Position numbers and translations under genes: made by a program. Under the pieces are notes generated by a model, which was not told where the DNA came from, made no database searches, and saw only the letters and a program-made list of their open reading frames with translations. Source: JAGLHV01 sp023143305 [NCBI: Clostridia bacterium] (GTDB lineage: Bacteria; CBDUZB01; JAGLHV01). From it: a stretch of DNA of 61,595 bases. Numbering within the stretch: position 1 is the stretch's first letter; each line of letters starts with the position of its first letter. Of the stretch, positions 8,007 through 16,558 are shown one piece after another. The DNA lies in assembly GCA_030637025.1 (NCBI GenBank), contig DAOVVV010000012.1, positions 1-61,595 of the forward strand, in the 5' to 3' direction.

Positions 8007-8740
8007 ATGAATATTATAAAATCAAAGTCCAATCCTAAAATAAAAAATTTAAAAAAACTGATTGCAGACAGAAAACACAGGTATTCGAATAAGGAATATG
8101 TTATCGAGGGCGTTCGGGCGCTTGATGATGTGGATGTTATTAAGGAAATATTTGTTTGTTAGGGAAGAGCTATACCCAGGGTAATAGCGGGAAAGATTTA
8201 TATCGTAGAGAAAAATTGTTTTAAATATGTATCTTCAACAGAAAACAGTCAGGGAGTGATCGCGGTTGTCCCTTTAAATGTGCTGAACAGTTCGGAGATT
8301 AGAAAAGATTTGAAATATGTTTTATTGGATCGCTTGCAAGATCCGGGAAATATGGGAACAGTTATCCGTACTGCAGCCGCATTCAACTTAAACGGTATAA
8401 TTCTTACTCCTGGATGTGTTGATCCTTTTTCTCCCAAGACGGCAAGGGCATCGGCAGGATATATAACCAAAACAAATGTTATAAATATAAAAATATGGAT
8501 GAAATTAAAGGTTTTAATATAATCGGTGCTGATTTGAAAGGAGAAGATATTGCAGGGTTTCAATGGCCTGGGGGTTTCATTCTTTGTATTGGCAATGAAT
8601 CAGCAGGGCTGTCCGGTGAAGTAAAATCTTCTGCCAAAGCAATGGTTTCTATTCCTATCTCGAATTCTGTAGAATCGCTCAATGCCGGCATTTCTCTGGG
8701 AATTATTTTATATTGTGCCACCAGGGAAAAAGTAAAATAA
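8007..8740 (+). pseudogene. SpoU/TrmH-family rRNA 2'-O-methyltransferase, broken by a stop and a frameshift
   Basis: The intact gene would encode about 243 residues: a substrate-binding N-terminus (IIKSKSNPKIKNLKKLIADR, EYVIEGVRAL), then the SPOUT domain with LLDRLQDPGNMGTVIRTAAA, IGNESAGLS and IPISNSVESLNAGIS, the three classic SpoU motifs. A TAG at 8160-8162 interrupts the frame after FVC. The frame then continues until about 8490, where a one-base shift moves it to the frame ending at 8740. Both lesions would need correction for activity. The catalytic knot is otherwise well preserved, so loss is recent or the sequence has errors. The start ATG is 13 bases after the TAA of the flanking repeat. 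Confidence 0.85.
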
Positions 8741-8848
8741 GGAAAAACGGATAATTAATTTGAATGTAGAAATATTTAATAAAAGATTTTTTTTTTAGTT
8801 ATTGTTTTTGTTTCTTCTACAAAATTATTAAGTGGGGATGAGATTATA

Positions 8849-9823
8849 ATGAGTACAAATAAAATTCCAATAATCTATACCCAAGAGTATGATATTGGTT
8901 TATTTAATATTGAAAAATTACATCCGTTTGACACAGCAAAATATAGTAAGGTTTACAAATATCTTCTTGAAGAATGTGGTATTTCTAAAGAACAATTTTT
9001 TATGCCCCAAATAGCTTCGGATGAAGATTTATTATTAATTCACACCTCCCAATATTTAAATTCCCTGAAAAAATCCAAAAATATAGCAGAAATTGCAGAA
9101 ATGGGGATTTTGTCAATTATTCCTAATTTTATTTTAAGAAAAACAATACTTAGACCTATGAAATATGCTACAGGTGGTACTATATTAGGTTGTAAACTTG
9201 CGTTAAAATACGGTTGGGCAATAAATTTATCAGGTGGTTATCATCATGCAAAAGTCGATTCAGGTAGTGGATTTTGCTTTTTTGCGGATATTCCTATAGC
9301 GGTAAATAGATTAAAGGAAAATAATCCAAATCTTAAAATTTTAATAATTGATTTGGATGCACATCAAGGTAATGGTCTTGAAAGTGTTTTCAAAGATGAT
9401 CCAAAAGTATATATATTTGATGTATATAATGGATTTATTTATCCTCAAGATCACCGGGTAAAAAAATATATAGATTTTAATTATCCTGTTGAGATGGGTA
9501 TTAATGATATGCAATATTTGTCAATATTGTATAATCATCTTGCAGATGCAGTTGAAAAGGTCAAACCGGATATTATAATTTATAATGCAGGCACGGATAT
9601 TTATGAAAAAGATCCATTAGGTGCTTTAAATATTTCTATGCAGGGGATTATAAAAAGAGACGAAATAATTTTTAGAGAAGCTGTAGATAATGAAATTCCA
9701 ATATTAATGGTTTTATCCGGAGGTTATACTAAACAAAGTGCAGAAATTATTGGTAAATCAATAGAAAATATACTTAACAATGTGATTGAATATAACAAGA
9801 GAGATAAAAGACAAAAGAATTAA
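8849..9823 (+). CDS. Histone-deacetylase-superfamily protein (HDAC11/AcuC-like)
   Basis: The 324-residue protein is a zinc-dependent deacetylase of the HDAC superfamily. Visible motifs in order are the GGYHHA active-site His pair (about residue 130), DLDAHQGNG with metal-binding Asp and His (about 168), YNAGTD with the second metal Asp, and the late SGGYTK loop with the transition-state Tyr. Bacterial members deacetylate acetyl-lysine or small acetyl-amines such as polyamines. The compact size and motif spelling fit the class IV/HDAC11-like branch. It has its own ribosome binding site (GGGGATGAG) and no operon partner, so the substrate is unknown. Confidence 0.9.
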   Translation: MSTNKIPIIYTQEYDIGLFNIEKLHPFDTAKYSKVYKYLLEECGISKEQFFMPQIASDEDLLLIHTSQYLNSLKKSKNIAEIAEMGILSIIPNFILRKTILRPMKYATGGTILGCKLALKYGWAINLSGGYHHAKVDSGSGFCFFADIPIAVNRLKENNPNLKILIIDLDAHQGNGLESVFKDDPKVYIFDVYNGFIYPQDHRVKKYIDFNYPVEMGINDMQYLSILYNHLADAVEKVKPDIIIYNAGTDIYEKDPLGALNISMQGIIKRDEIIFREAVDNEIPILMVLSGGYTKQSAEIIGKSIENILNNVIEYNKRDKRQKN

Positions 9824-10026
9824 TTTCCCTTTCCCAAATCTTCCCCCCTTTTTTATTTTCTCCGTTCCACTGCTTGACAAATAAAAAAATCTGGGATAAA
9901 TTTATTAATGTCCCCTAAATTTGTCCTGAAGATAGTTGTTGGGGAAATAGATTATAATTTAAAAATCAGATGAGATAAAGAGTAATTCTATTATAAAAAA
10001 GAAAGGGCTAAATTTACCAAGACATT

Positions 10027-11187
10027 ATGGAAAAGACAAAAATCACTATTGTAGGTGCGGGAATTATTGGATTAGCAATTGCTGCAGAGCTTTCTAAAGA
10101 ATATAGTGATATTGTGGTAATTGAAAAAAATTCCTCTTTTGGACAGGAAACAAGCTCACGGAATAGCGAGGTTGTCCATGCAGGAATTTATTATCCCGGG
10201 GATTCTTTAAAAGCGAAGTTGTGTGTAGAGGGAAAGGAGCTGCTTTATAAGTATTGTGAAAAGCACAACATTGGGCATAAAAGAATCGGTAAATTAATTG
10301 TGGCTGCTAATACTGATGAAGTTGGTAGACTGGAAATTCTTTTTAAACATGGTATAGAAAACGGGGTTACGGATTTAACACTTTTATCCGGAGGGGAAAT
10401 AAAAAAATTAGAACCCCACATAAGAGTTGTAGCAGCTATACATTCCCCTTCAACAGGAATTATAGATTCGCATGGGATGATGAAGAATTTTGTTTTAGAA
10501 TCTAAAAATCGGGATGTTCTGATTGCCTATGCTACGGAGTTAGAGGGTGTTGAAAAGCATAAAGATGGTTTTAAGGTCTCAGTCAGGGATGAGCGGGAGG
10601 GAAGTTTTATTTTTCTAACCGAAATCTTTATTAATGCCGCAGGACTTTGTTCCGATAAGGTTGCCAAGATGGTTGGTATTAACAAAAAGGAATATACTTT
10701 GAAGTACTGTAAAGGGGATTATTTCCGAGTCCATAATAATAAAGCAAGATTTCTTAATCATCTCATTTACCCTGTTCCGTCGGAACATAGTGTCAGTTTA
10801 GGCATACATACAGCATTAGATTTATCCGGTGGTTTAAGATTGGGACCTGATGCTGAATATGTAGATAAGGTTGACTACAATGTGGATGAGTCAAAGAAGG
10901 AAGCTTTTTATGAGAGTACGAAATATTTTTTACCGTTTATTGAACTGCAAGACCTAGGCCCGGATATGGCAGGGATAAGAGCAAAACTGCAGGGACAGGG
11001 AGAAGACGTTAGAGATTTTTTAATAAAAGATGAAAGCGATAACGATTTAGCAGGGTTTATAAATCTTATTGGTATTGATTCTCCGGGTCTTACCTGTTGT
11101 CTTTCTATTGCCAAAAAGGTAAAAGAGCTCGTAAAGGATTTTTTTAGGGGAGGAAAGGAAACAAATGGTATTGAGAATAGGACATAG
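10027..11187 (+). CDS. lhgO: FAD-dependent oxidoreductase, L-2-hydroxyglutarate oxidase-like
   Basis: The 386-residue product is a DAO-family flavoprotein: N-terminal Rossmann GAGIIGLAIAAELS, the ribose-binding E in VVIEKN, then SSRNSEVVHAGIYY, which is characteristic of LhgO (YgaF)/L2HGDH, then NAAGLCSDKVAKMVG in the mid-domain and IGIDSPGLTCCLSIAKKV at the C-terminal FAD loop. It would oxidise L-2-hydroxyglutarate or a similar 2-hydroxyacid and pass electrons to quinone. It overlaps the next gene by 23 bases, so the two are co-transcribed. The gene symbol is by family resemblance. Confidence 0.85.
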   Translation: MEKTKITIVGAGIIGLAIAAELSKEYSDIVVIEKNSSFGQETSSRNSEVVHAGIYYPGDSLKAKLCVEGKELLYKYCEKHNIGHKRIGKLIVAANTDEVGRLEILFKHGIENGVTDLTLLSGGEIKKLEPHIRVVAAIHSPSTGIIDSHGMMKNFVLESKNRDVLIAYATELEGVEKHKDGFKVSVRDEREGSFIFLTEIFINAAGLCSDKVAKMVGINKKEYTLKYCKGDYFRVHNNKARFLNHLIYPVPSEHSVSLGIHTALDLSGGLRLGPDAEYVDKVDYNVDESKKEAFYESTKYFLPFIELQDLGPDMAGIRAKLQGQGEDVRDFLIKDESDNDLAGFINLIGIDSPGLTCCLSIAKKVKELVKDFFRGGKETNGIENRT

Positions 11188-11845
11188 GGGTGCTGCAGGA
11201 TATGAACCGGAAAATACATTGCTTTCCTTTCAGAGGGGGCTACAGTTACAGGTTGATTTAATAGAGTTAGACGTGCAGGTGTGTAGTACGGGGCAAGTAC
11301 TTGTGATTCACGATGCTAAAGTTGATAGAACAACAAACGGAACAGGGTATATTGAGGAAAAGACATTCCGGGAATTAAGGTCATTAGATGCGGGCAAAGG
11401 GCAAAAAATTCCTACTCTTCAGGAAGTGCTGGATCTGGTAGATAGAAAAGCAAAAGTAAATATTGAAATTAAAGGAGAAGGCGCATCAAAGCAGGTTTTT
11501 GATGTTATAGAAATGTATGTTAGTAAAAGGGGATGGTTGTGGGATGATTTTCTTGTTTCTTCATTTAATCATTATGAATTACTGGAATTTAATCGATTAA
11601 CATCAAGGGTTAAAATCGGGGCAGTAATTGCAGGTATACCGCTTGGTTATGCAGAATGTGCGGAAAAACTAAATGCCTATTCACTGCATCCGTCTAAAGA
11701 ATTTATAAATAAAAATCTGGTTGACGATGCCCAGAGAAGGGGGTTGAAAGTATTTTCCTATACTTTAGATGAACCGGAGGACATAGAGAGAATTAAGTCT
11801 CTGGGGGTTGATGGAATATTTTCCAATTTTCCGGACAGGATATAA
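11165..11845 (+). CDS. Glycerophosphodiester phosphodiesterase
   Basis: The 226-residue protein is a compact cytoplasmic GDPD: IGHRGAAGYEPENT at the N-terminus carries the catalytic His, metal Glu and PENT motif; IELDVQ has the metal E/D pair; VIHDAKVDRTTNG has the second catalytic His; NIEIKG and the C-terminal SYTLDEPEDIERIKSLGVDGIFSNFP close the TIM barrel. It hydrolyses deacylated phospholipids to glycerol-3-phosphate and an alcohol. There is no signal peptide. Its start lies inside the 3' end of the LhgO-like gene behind GGGGAGGAAAGG, so translation is coupled. Confidence 0.93.
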   Translation: MVLRIGHRGAAGYEPENTLLSFQRGLQLQVDLIELDVQVCSTGQVLVIHDAKVDRTTNGTGYIEEKTFRELRSLDAGKGQKIPTLQEVLDLVDRKAKVNIEIKGEGASKQVFDVIEMYVSKRGWLWDDFLVSSFNHYELLEFNRLTSRVKIGAVIAGIPLGYAECAEKLNAYSLHPSKEFINKNLVDDAQRRGLKVFSYTLDEPEDIERIKSLGVDGIFSNFPDRI

Positions 11846-11952
11846 GGCTATTATAGATAAAAGTGACCATTGGAATATGTAGGAAAAAAAATGGATCGAC
11901 TATACATACCAATAATATGTCTTGGATTAAAGTTGAGGATTAGGGAGACGCA

Positions 11953-12348
11953 ATGAAGAGAACCTTATTTTTATTTTTCACTTTCATTTTAATAACTGCC
12001 ATTTTCAATAAAGCAGATGCTCTTATTCGTCCAGAGGAGCCTTTGCATAGAGCAGCTCAGGAAGGCAATTTAAAAAAAGTAAAAAGCCTTGTTGAAAAAG
12101 GTGCGGATGTCAATGCATTAGGTGAGAGATTAGGCAGATCCTCATTACATTGGGCAGTAGGAAGAGATTTGGGAGAAAGAGTATCATATCTTGAGGTTGT
12201 AAAGTATTTAGTAGAATGTGGAGCGAAAGTTGATATAAAAGCCGATAAGGGACATACCCCGATTGATTGGGCTGTAATTTATAAGACCAAAGATATAGAA
12301 CGCTATCTACGTGTACAGAAAAAAGGCATTTCAAAAATGGAGCACTAA
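11953..12348 (+). CDS. Secreted ankyrin-repeat protein
   Basis: The 131-residue product has a signal peptide (KRTLFLFFTFILITAIF, cleavage near NKADA) followed by about three ankyrin repeats: PLHRAAQEGNLKKVKSLVEK with GADVNA; SSLHWAVG with YLEVVKYLVECGAKVD; and KGHTPIDWAVIYKTKDIERYL. It is probably periplasmic and binds a protein partner. An AGGGAGACG precedes the start. Partner unknown. Confidence 0.82.
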   Translation: MKRTLFLFFTFILITAIFNKADALIRPEEPLHRAAQEGNLKKVKSLVEKGADVNALGERLGRSSLHWAVGRDLGERVSYLEVVKYLVECGAKVDIKADKGHTPIDWAVIYKTKDIERYLRVQKKGISKMEH

Positions 12349-12868
12349 AAATTGCTAAAAAGATAGAGAATTGTGAGCCGGGGATGACCTGGTTGATATA
12401 AAAAAGAAAAATTAGTATTAAGTCGGTATGTAATAAATAGATTGTACAAAAAGAAGAGAGAACTGGGCAATCGGTGAAACACGCTATATTTTGAGAAAAA
12501 AGGTCTTTAGAGACTGATAAGGGTTCTTTTTATCTATTGACATTTATTATAGTATTGTCCCTCCTAATTATAAAAGTGAAACTTTTTCTATTCCTAAATT
12601 GTCTAATTAATCAAGAGCATAAAAAGCGTTTTGCATAAATGAGGATAATAAATATCGCGTATATTTTATTTTTTTATCAGGATATCGTAATTGATTGTAT
12701 TTATTCTGAGTGGATAAACTAAAGATTAAAACAAATTTTGGGAGTTCCGGGGAAATTTTCTTTTAAATAATAAGTTTATTGTTTTAAGGGACGCTGTACC
12801 GAAGAACTATATAACATTGCTAAGTCTGGAAATTTGATAAAATATCAAACAAAAAAAGGAGAATAACT
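12349..12868. other. 520-base gene-free stretch
   Basis: I see no coding frame here. It contains the word TTAGTATTAAGTCGG (from 12412), which recurs at 16498 ahead of the ABC-F gene, and a TTGACA at 12538. No recognisable riboswitch or terminator hairpin is present. Confidence 0.4.
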
Positions 12869-13270
12869 ATGAACAAAAAGAACAAACTGGTGTTAAAAAA
12901 AACAATGGGGGTTGCCGTGGTTATGATTGTCGCAACTTTTGTGTTTGTCGGATGCAGGAAGCCGGTTGCAAATACGGAAAATGATAAGGTGTCTAAACAC
13001 AAGGCGAATAAAAAAGAGGTTGAAGAAGGGCACAAGCATGATTATTCGGTGGAAATTGAAGGAAAGAAAATGAAAACTTTAACCGTGCGGGAAGTGGCTG
13101 ACCTTTGGAAAATTAATCCGGAAACGCTTTTAGCAAAAATTATAGATGAATTTGATTTTAAGGGAAATTATACAACAGATACTGTTTTGGAAAAAATGAG
13201 GGAAGAATACAAATTTTCTCCATCGATAATCAAAGACATTGCCGAAGAGATAAAAACAAATAATGGTTAG
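12869..13270 (+). CDS. Small lipoprotein with a helical C-terminal domain
   Basis: The 133-residue protein has a membrane-export signal ending in FVFVGC, a plausible lipobox with the lipidated Cys at about residue 28, then a charged linker (KHKANKKEVEEGHKHDY). The C-terminal 65 residues (LTVREVADLWKINPETLLAK, VLEKMREEYKFSPSIIKDI) match the small helical module often attached to membrane ferredoxin/DUF4405-type proteins, in which a LTxxEVAxxxxI segment pairs with LrxxYxFsxxxIxxI. Function is unknown. RBS AAAGGAG. Immediately downstream begins the duplicated fragment at 13272. Confidence 0.7.
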   Translation: MNKKNKLVLKKTMGVAVVMIVATFVFVGCRKPVANTENDKVSKHKANKKEVEEGHKHDYSVEIEGKKMKTLTVREVADLWKINPETLLAKIIDEFDFKGNYTTDTVLEKMREEYKFSPSIIKDIAEEIKTNNG

Positions 13271-13553
13271 ATGTTTTTGGGGTCTTCGTAAACCCATTCA
13301 AGACAACTGATCAACATTCCTCTACACTCGGGTGCCGGTAAATAATCCTGATTGACAGTATTTAGTTCTAGATTTGTTTTTTGAGTTACGTCGGGGCTAA
13401 TAAAAAAGAACAAAAATATAATTAATAAACTTACAGCGATAATAAATCTAACTCTTTTTAATAAAGTCGTTTTTTGTCCTCTTTATATTTTTAAAGTTTA
13501 CGGTATTCTATAAGTTTTTTACCGGAAAATTCAATATAATTTGGGATAGGGAA
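13268..13553 (-). pseudogene. Duplicated promoter and 5' end of the GHL10-amidase gene
   Basis: About 280 bases are closely similar to 23078-23356, which holds the start and upstream region of the GHL10-amidase gene. The copy encodes the same signal peptide and first 65 or so residues (SLLIIFLFFFISPDVTQKTN; ECRGMLISCLEWVYEDP). The start codon is changed from ATG to ACG (13468-13470) and the frame stops where homology ends. It is a non-functional segmental duplicate; its promoter region could still fire toward the lipoprotein gene. Confidence 0.85.
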
Positions 13554-13670
13554 GTTTGTAGGAAGAACTTGATTTTTTAATTAAGCGGATGTATTTTAGC
13601 AAGTAGATGTCAAGGAGGTATTTTATATTTTGAGGTGTTGTAAATAGTTTAAATAAAAAAGGAGTAGAAG

Positions 13671-13826
13671 ATGAAAAAAAGCAGTCTAAAAATTATCTTA
13701 TTCTCAACTCTGTTTGTTTTTATTTTATCTTTAGCGGTATTTGCTCATCAGTAAGAAAAAAGCCTAATAGAAACAGGGGAAACAATACAAAAAAACGACC
13801 CCAAAATTGTGGTTTTTCAAAAGTAG
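13671..13826 (+). pseudogene. Small secreted protein with an in-frame stop after the signal peptide
   Basis: A good RBS (AAAAGGAG) precedes an ATG and a 27-residue signal peptide (KKSSLKIILFSTLFVFILSL ending AVFAHQ), then TAA (13752-13754). The same frame continues with EKSLIETGETIQKNDPKIVV and stops at 13824. It may be a short secreted protein of about 51 residues broken by one nonsense change, or the stump of a longer gene. Confidence 0.45.
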
Positions 13827-14006
13827 GGAGAAAATTATTATAAATTTATCCTTCTAATCTCTTCAAATTTACTTTACATAGAAAAATATATATGCTAAGA
13901 TAAAAAAGATATAATAATAATTATATATAAAAAATAGCAGTATTTGTAATGAAATTTAAACCATAAAAAATAATTTTTTTTGTTACTTAGACCTGTTTTA
14001 AATAAT

Positions 14007-14753
14007 ATGAATTTTATACCTATTATTATTATTCCGGCTACTATCTTTCTTTTTGAACGGTTATTTCCGCACCATAAGAATTTAGATAACAAAATATCAC
14101 ATGCTATATCAAATCTATCGATAGCTATAATCAATTTGTTTTTTACGACGGTATTTTATTTATTAGTAAATAAAAAATACTCTTTAGGGTTATTAAATAT
14201 ATTTGCGATGTCTGTTTATTTAGAGCTAATAGTGTCTGTTATTGTTTTTGATTTATGGATGTATATTTGGCATAGAGTAAATCATAAATTACGGTTTTTT
14301 TGGATTTTTCATAGAGCTCATCATAATGATATAAATATGGATAGCACTAGCGCATGGCGATTTCATCCGGTTGAAATAATATTATCTTCAATATTTAATA
14401 TAGTAGTTTTAATTATTATTGGCGTTAAATTTAAGTATTTTATACTTTATAAGTTTTTAATGCAGCCAGTTATACTTTTTCATCATAGTAATATTAATTT
14501 ATATGAGAAATATGACTCTATAATTCGCTTATTTATAGTAACTCCTAATATGCATAGAGTACATCATAATCGTTATTGGAAGGAGACACAGACCAATTTC
14601 TCAACAATTTTTTCTTTTTGGGATCGATTATTTAAGACCTTTAAAAAGAATGATAATACGTATAATATTGAATATGGTTTAAATTTATTTAGAGAAAAAA
14701 AATGGCAAAGTTTTTTAGGTTTCTTATTAATACCATTTAAAAAAGGGTCATAG
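14007..14753 (+). CDS. Sterol desaturase / fatty-acid hydroxylase superfamily membrane protein
   Basis: The 248-residue integral membrane protein has four to five hydrophobic segments and the three histidine clusters of the di-iron hydroxylase/desaturase family: IWHRVNH, FHRAHHND with AWRFHP, and MHRVHHNR. It would oxidise a lipid C-H bond with O2. I start at ATG 14007; TTG 13980 adds nine residues. Neither has a clear ribosome binding site, which is unusual in this window. It is followed 60 bases later by msrAB, consistent with an oxygen-linked neighbourhood. Substrate unknown. Confidence 0.83.
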   Translation: MNFIPIIIIPATIFLFERLFPHHKNLDNKISHAISNLSIAIINLFFTTVFYLLVNKKYSLGLLNIFAMSVYLELIVSVIVFDLWMYIWHRVNHKLRFFWIFHRAHHNDINMDSTSAWRFHPVEIILSSIFNIVVLIIIGVKFKYFILYKFLMQPVILFHHSNINLYEKYDSIIRLFIVTPNMHRVHHNRYWKETQTNFSTIFSFWDRLFKTFKKNDNTYNIEYGLNLFREKKWQSFLGFLLIPFKKGS

Positions 14754-14813
14754 AATAAGATTGAAAGGTGGTATATTATTATTAAAAATTATAAATATCT
14801 GTTGCGTGTTTTT

Positions 14814-15878
14814 ATGAAAAATTCCATATTCATGACTTTAGTTGTTTTAGGAGGGGCTATTTTAGTGACAAATATATTTTCTAATAATAAATATGAAGAA
14901 GCTATTTTTGCTGGTGGTTGTTTCTGGTGTATGGAACCTCCTTTTGAAAAGCTTGAAGGGGTTGTTAATGTAGTTTCGGGTTATATTGGAGGTATGGGAG
15001 AACATCCTACCTATGATAATTATGTTGAAAATAAATTTATAGAAGCGATACAAGTTATTTATGATCCTTCAAAAATAACATATAAAGAATTAATTGAAGT
15101 TTTCTGGCGTAATGTAGACCCCACGGATGCCGGGGGACAATTTGTTGACAGAGGAAATGCATATACTACAGTAATTTATTATACAAATGAAAATCAGAAA
15201 AAAATAGCTTTTGAATCGAAGCAAAATATTGAAAAATCTGGGAGGTTTGATAAGCCAATAGTTACTAAAATAGTTATAGCTTCAAAATTTTACAAAGCAG
15301 AGGATTATCATCAGGATTATTATAAAAAAAAGCCTTTGAAATACAAATATTATAGATATGGTTCTGGTAGAGATAGGTTTTTGAAAAAGTTTTGGGATGC
15401 TAGTTTGAAAATAGTAAAAACAGGAGATAAGTATATGAGTTTATCAGATAAAGATTTGAAAGAAAAATTAACTCCATTGCAGTATGAAATTACTCAAAAG
15501 AATGGTACAGAAAAAGCGTTTGATAATGAGTATTGGGATAATAAGAAAGAAGGGATTTATGTTGATATAATTTCAGGAGAACCTCTTTTTAGTTCTAAAG
15601 ATAAGTTTAAATCCGGCACTGGCTGGCCTAGTTTTACTAAACCACTTGAGAGTTTGAATATTGTTGAAAAGGAAGACAAAAGTTTTTTTCAAAAAAGAAT
15701 AGAAGTTAGAAGCAAAAAAGCAGATTCACATCTTGGACATCTGTTTAATGATGGGCCCGGAGCTGAAAAGCTTAGATATTGTATAAATTCAGCAGCATTA
15801 AGGTTTATCCCAAAAGAAGATCTTGATAAAGAAGGATATGGGGAATATAAAAAACTTTTTGAAAAAGCTGCTGATTAA
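14814..15878 (+). CDS. msrAB: Envelope-targeted methionine sulfoxide reductase MsrA-MsrB fusion
   Basis: The product (about 354 residues) repairs both methionine sulfoxide epimers. An N-terminal hydrophobic segment ([17 protein letters not shown]) exports or anchors it. MsrA follows with [14 protein letters not shown] (catalytic Cys, about residue 36) and EDYHQDYY. MsrB follows with [11 protein letters not shown] (no zinc Cys pair, the zinc-free type), GTGWPSF (where Neisseria-type enzymes have a resolving Cys in GCGWPSF) and [11 protein letters not shown] with the catalytic Cys. The nearest ribosome binding site, AGGTGG at 14765, is far from ATG 14814 but well placed for an ATT at 14778 in the same frame, so the true start may be upstream and non-canonical. 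Confidence 0.92.
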   Translation: MKNSIFMTLVVLGGAILVTNIFSNNKYEEAIFAGGCFWCMEPPFEKLEGVVNVVSGYIGGMGEHPTYDNYVENKFIEAIQVIYDPSKITYKELIEVFWRNVDPTDAGGQFVDRGNAYTTVIYYTNENQKKIAFESKQNIEKSGRFDKPIVTKIVIASKFYKAEDYHQDYYKKKPLKYKYYRYGSGRDRFLKKFWDASLKIVKTGDKYMSLSDKDLKEKLTPLQYEITQKNGTEKAFDNEYWDNKKEGIYVDIISGEPLFSSKDKFKSGTGWPSFTKPLESLNIVEKEDKSFFQKRIEVRSKKADSHLGHLFNDGPGAEKLRYCINSAALRFIPKEDLDKEGYGEYKKLFEKAAD

Positions 15879-15938
15879 TATATGGAGATTAGTTTATTTT
15901 TTAAAAGGTATATTATGGAATTTAAAAGGGGGGTTAAA

Positions 15939-16145
15939 ATGATTAAGAATGTTGGAAATTTTGATAGGATTTTGAGATTTGTTTTTTCAGGTTTAGTTTT
16001 GGTTATGGTTTTATCAGGTAAAATAACAGGTCTAGTTGCATTAGTTTTAATAATTGTTTCAATAGTCCTTGTTATTACGGGTTTAATAGGATGGTGTGGA
16101 CTTTATAAATTATTGGGTATATCAACGGTTAAGAAAAATAAATAA
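15939..16145 (+). CDS. YgaP-like two-helix membrane protein (DUF2892)
   Basis: The 68-residue product has MIKNVGNFDRILRFVFSG, then two hydrophobic helices and a GWCGLYKLLG loop, the DUF2892 signature. These proteins accompany rhodanese or sulfur/redox genes and are of unknown function. I start at 15939 behind a G6 run because the family begins at MxKNVGxxDR; an earlier ATG adds 19 residues. It follows msrAB by 60 bases, probably in the same transcript. Confidence 0.85.
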   Translation: MIKNVGNFDRILRFVFSGLVLVMVLSGKITGLVALVLIIVSIVLVITGLIGWCGLYKLLGISTVKKNK

Positions 16146-16228
16146 AATATATTGTGATGTTTATGAATTGGATACAATTTGTCTATCTAATTAATATGAT
16201 ATATGGCAAAAAGAGTCTGGATATTTAA

Positions 16229-16501
16229 AGAATACAAAAAATTGGGCATTTAGCTGTAAAAATAGGACAAGTACATGCACTTCGCTTGTATTTTTTAAAA
16301 CAAGAGAAGTTTGAGAGGTTAGCAACTCTTTATATTCAAAAGATAGTAATCTCACCAGAAGAAGTATTAAAGGATATTGATAGAAGTAATTTTAAGTATA
16401 TTAAAAATACGCCTTTAGCTTCTGCTTCCATCAGACAAGTTTATTCTGCACAATTAAATAATGGATAGAATGTAGTTTGAAAGATAGTAAAGAAAAGTTA
16501 G
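16229..16501 (+). pseudogene. Relic of an ABC1/UbiB-family atypical kinase
   Basis: One frame reads RIQKIGHLAVKIGQVHALR, then LDRSNF-like helices and PLASASIRQVYSAQLNNG, a stop, NVV, a stop, KIVKKS. The KxGQ and A-S-I-x-Q-V motifs are the KxGQ loop and Ala-rich loop of UbiB/AarF kinases. The catalytic C-terminal lobe is missing and two stops (TAG 16466, TGA 16478) interrupt the remainder. Confidence 0.7.
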
Positions 16502-16558
16502 TATTAAGTCGGGGGAGAAGAAGTTTTTCTTCCTTAAAAATTGAGAGTGGTGGTTTTT

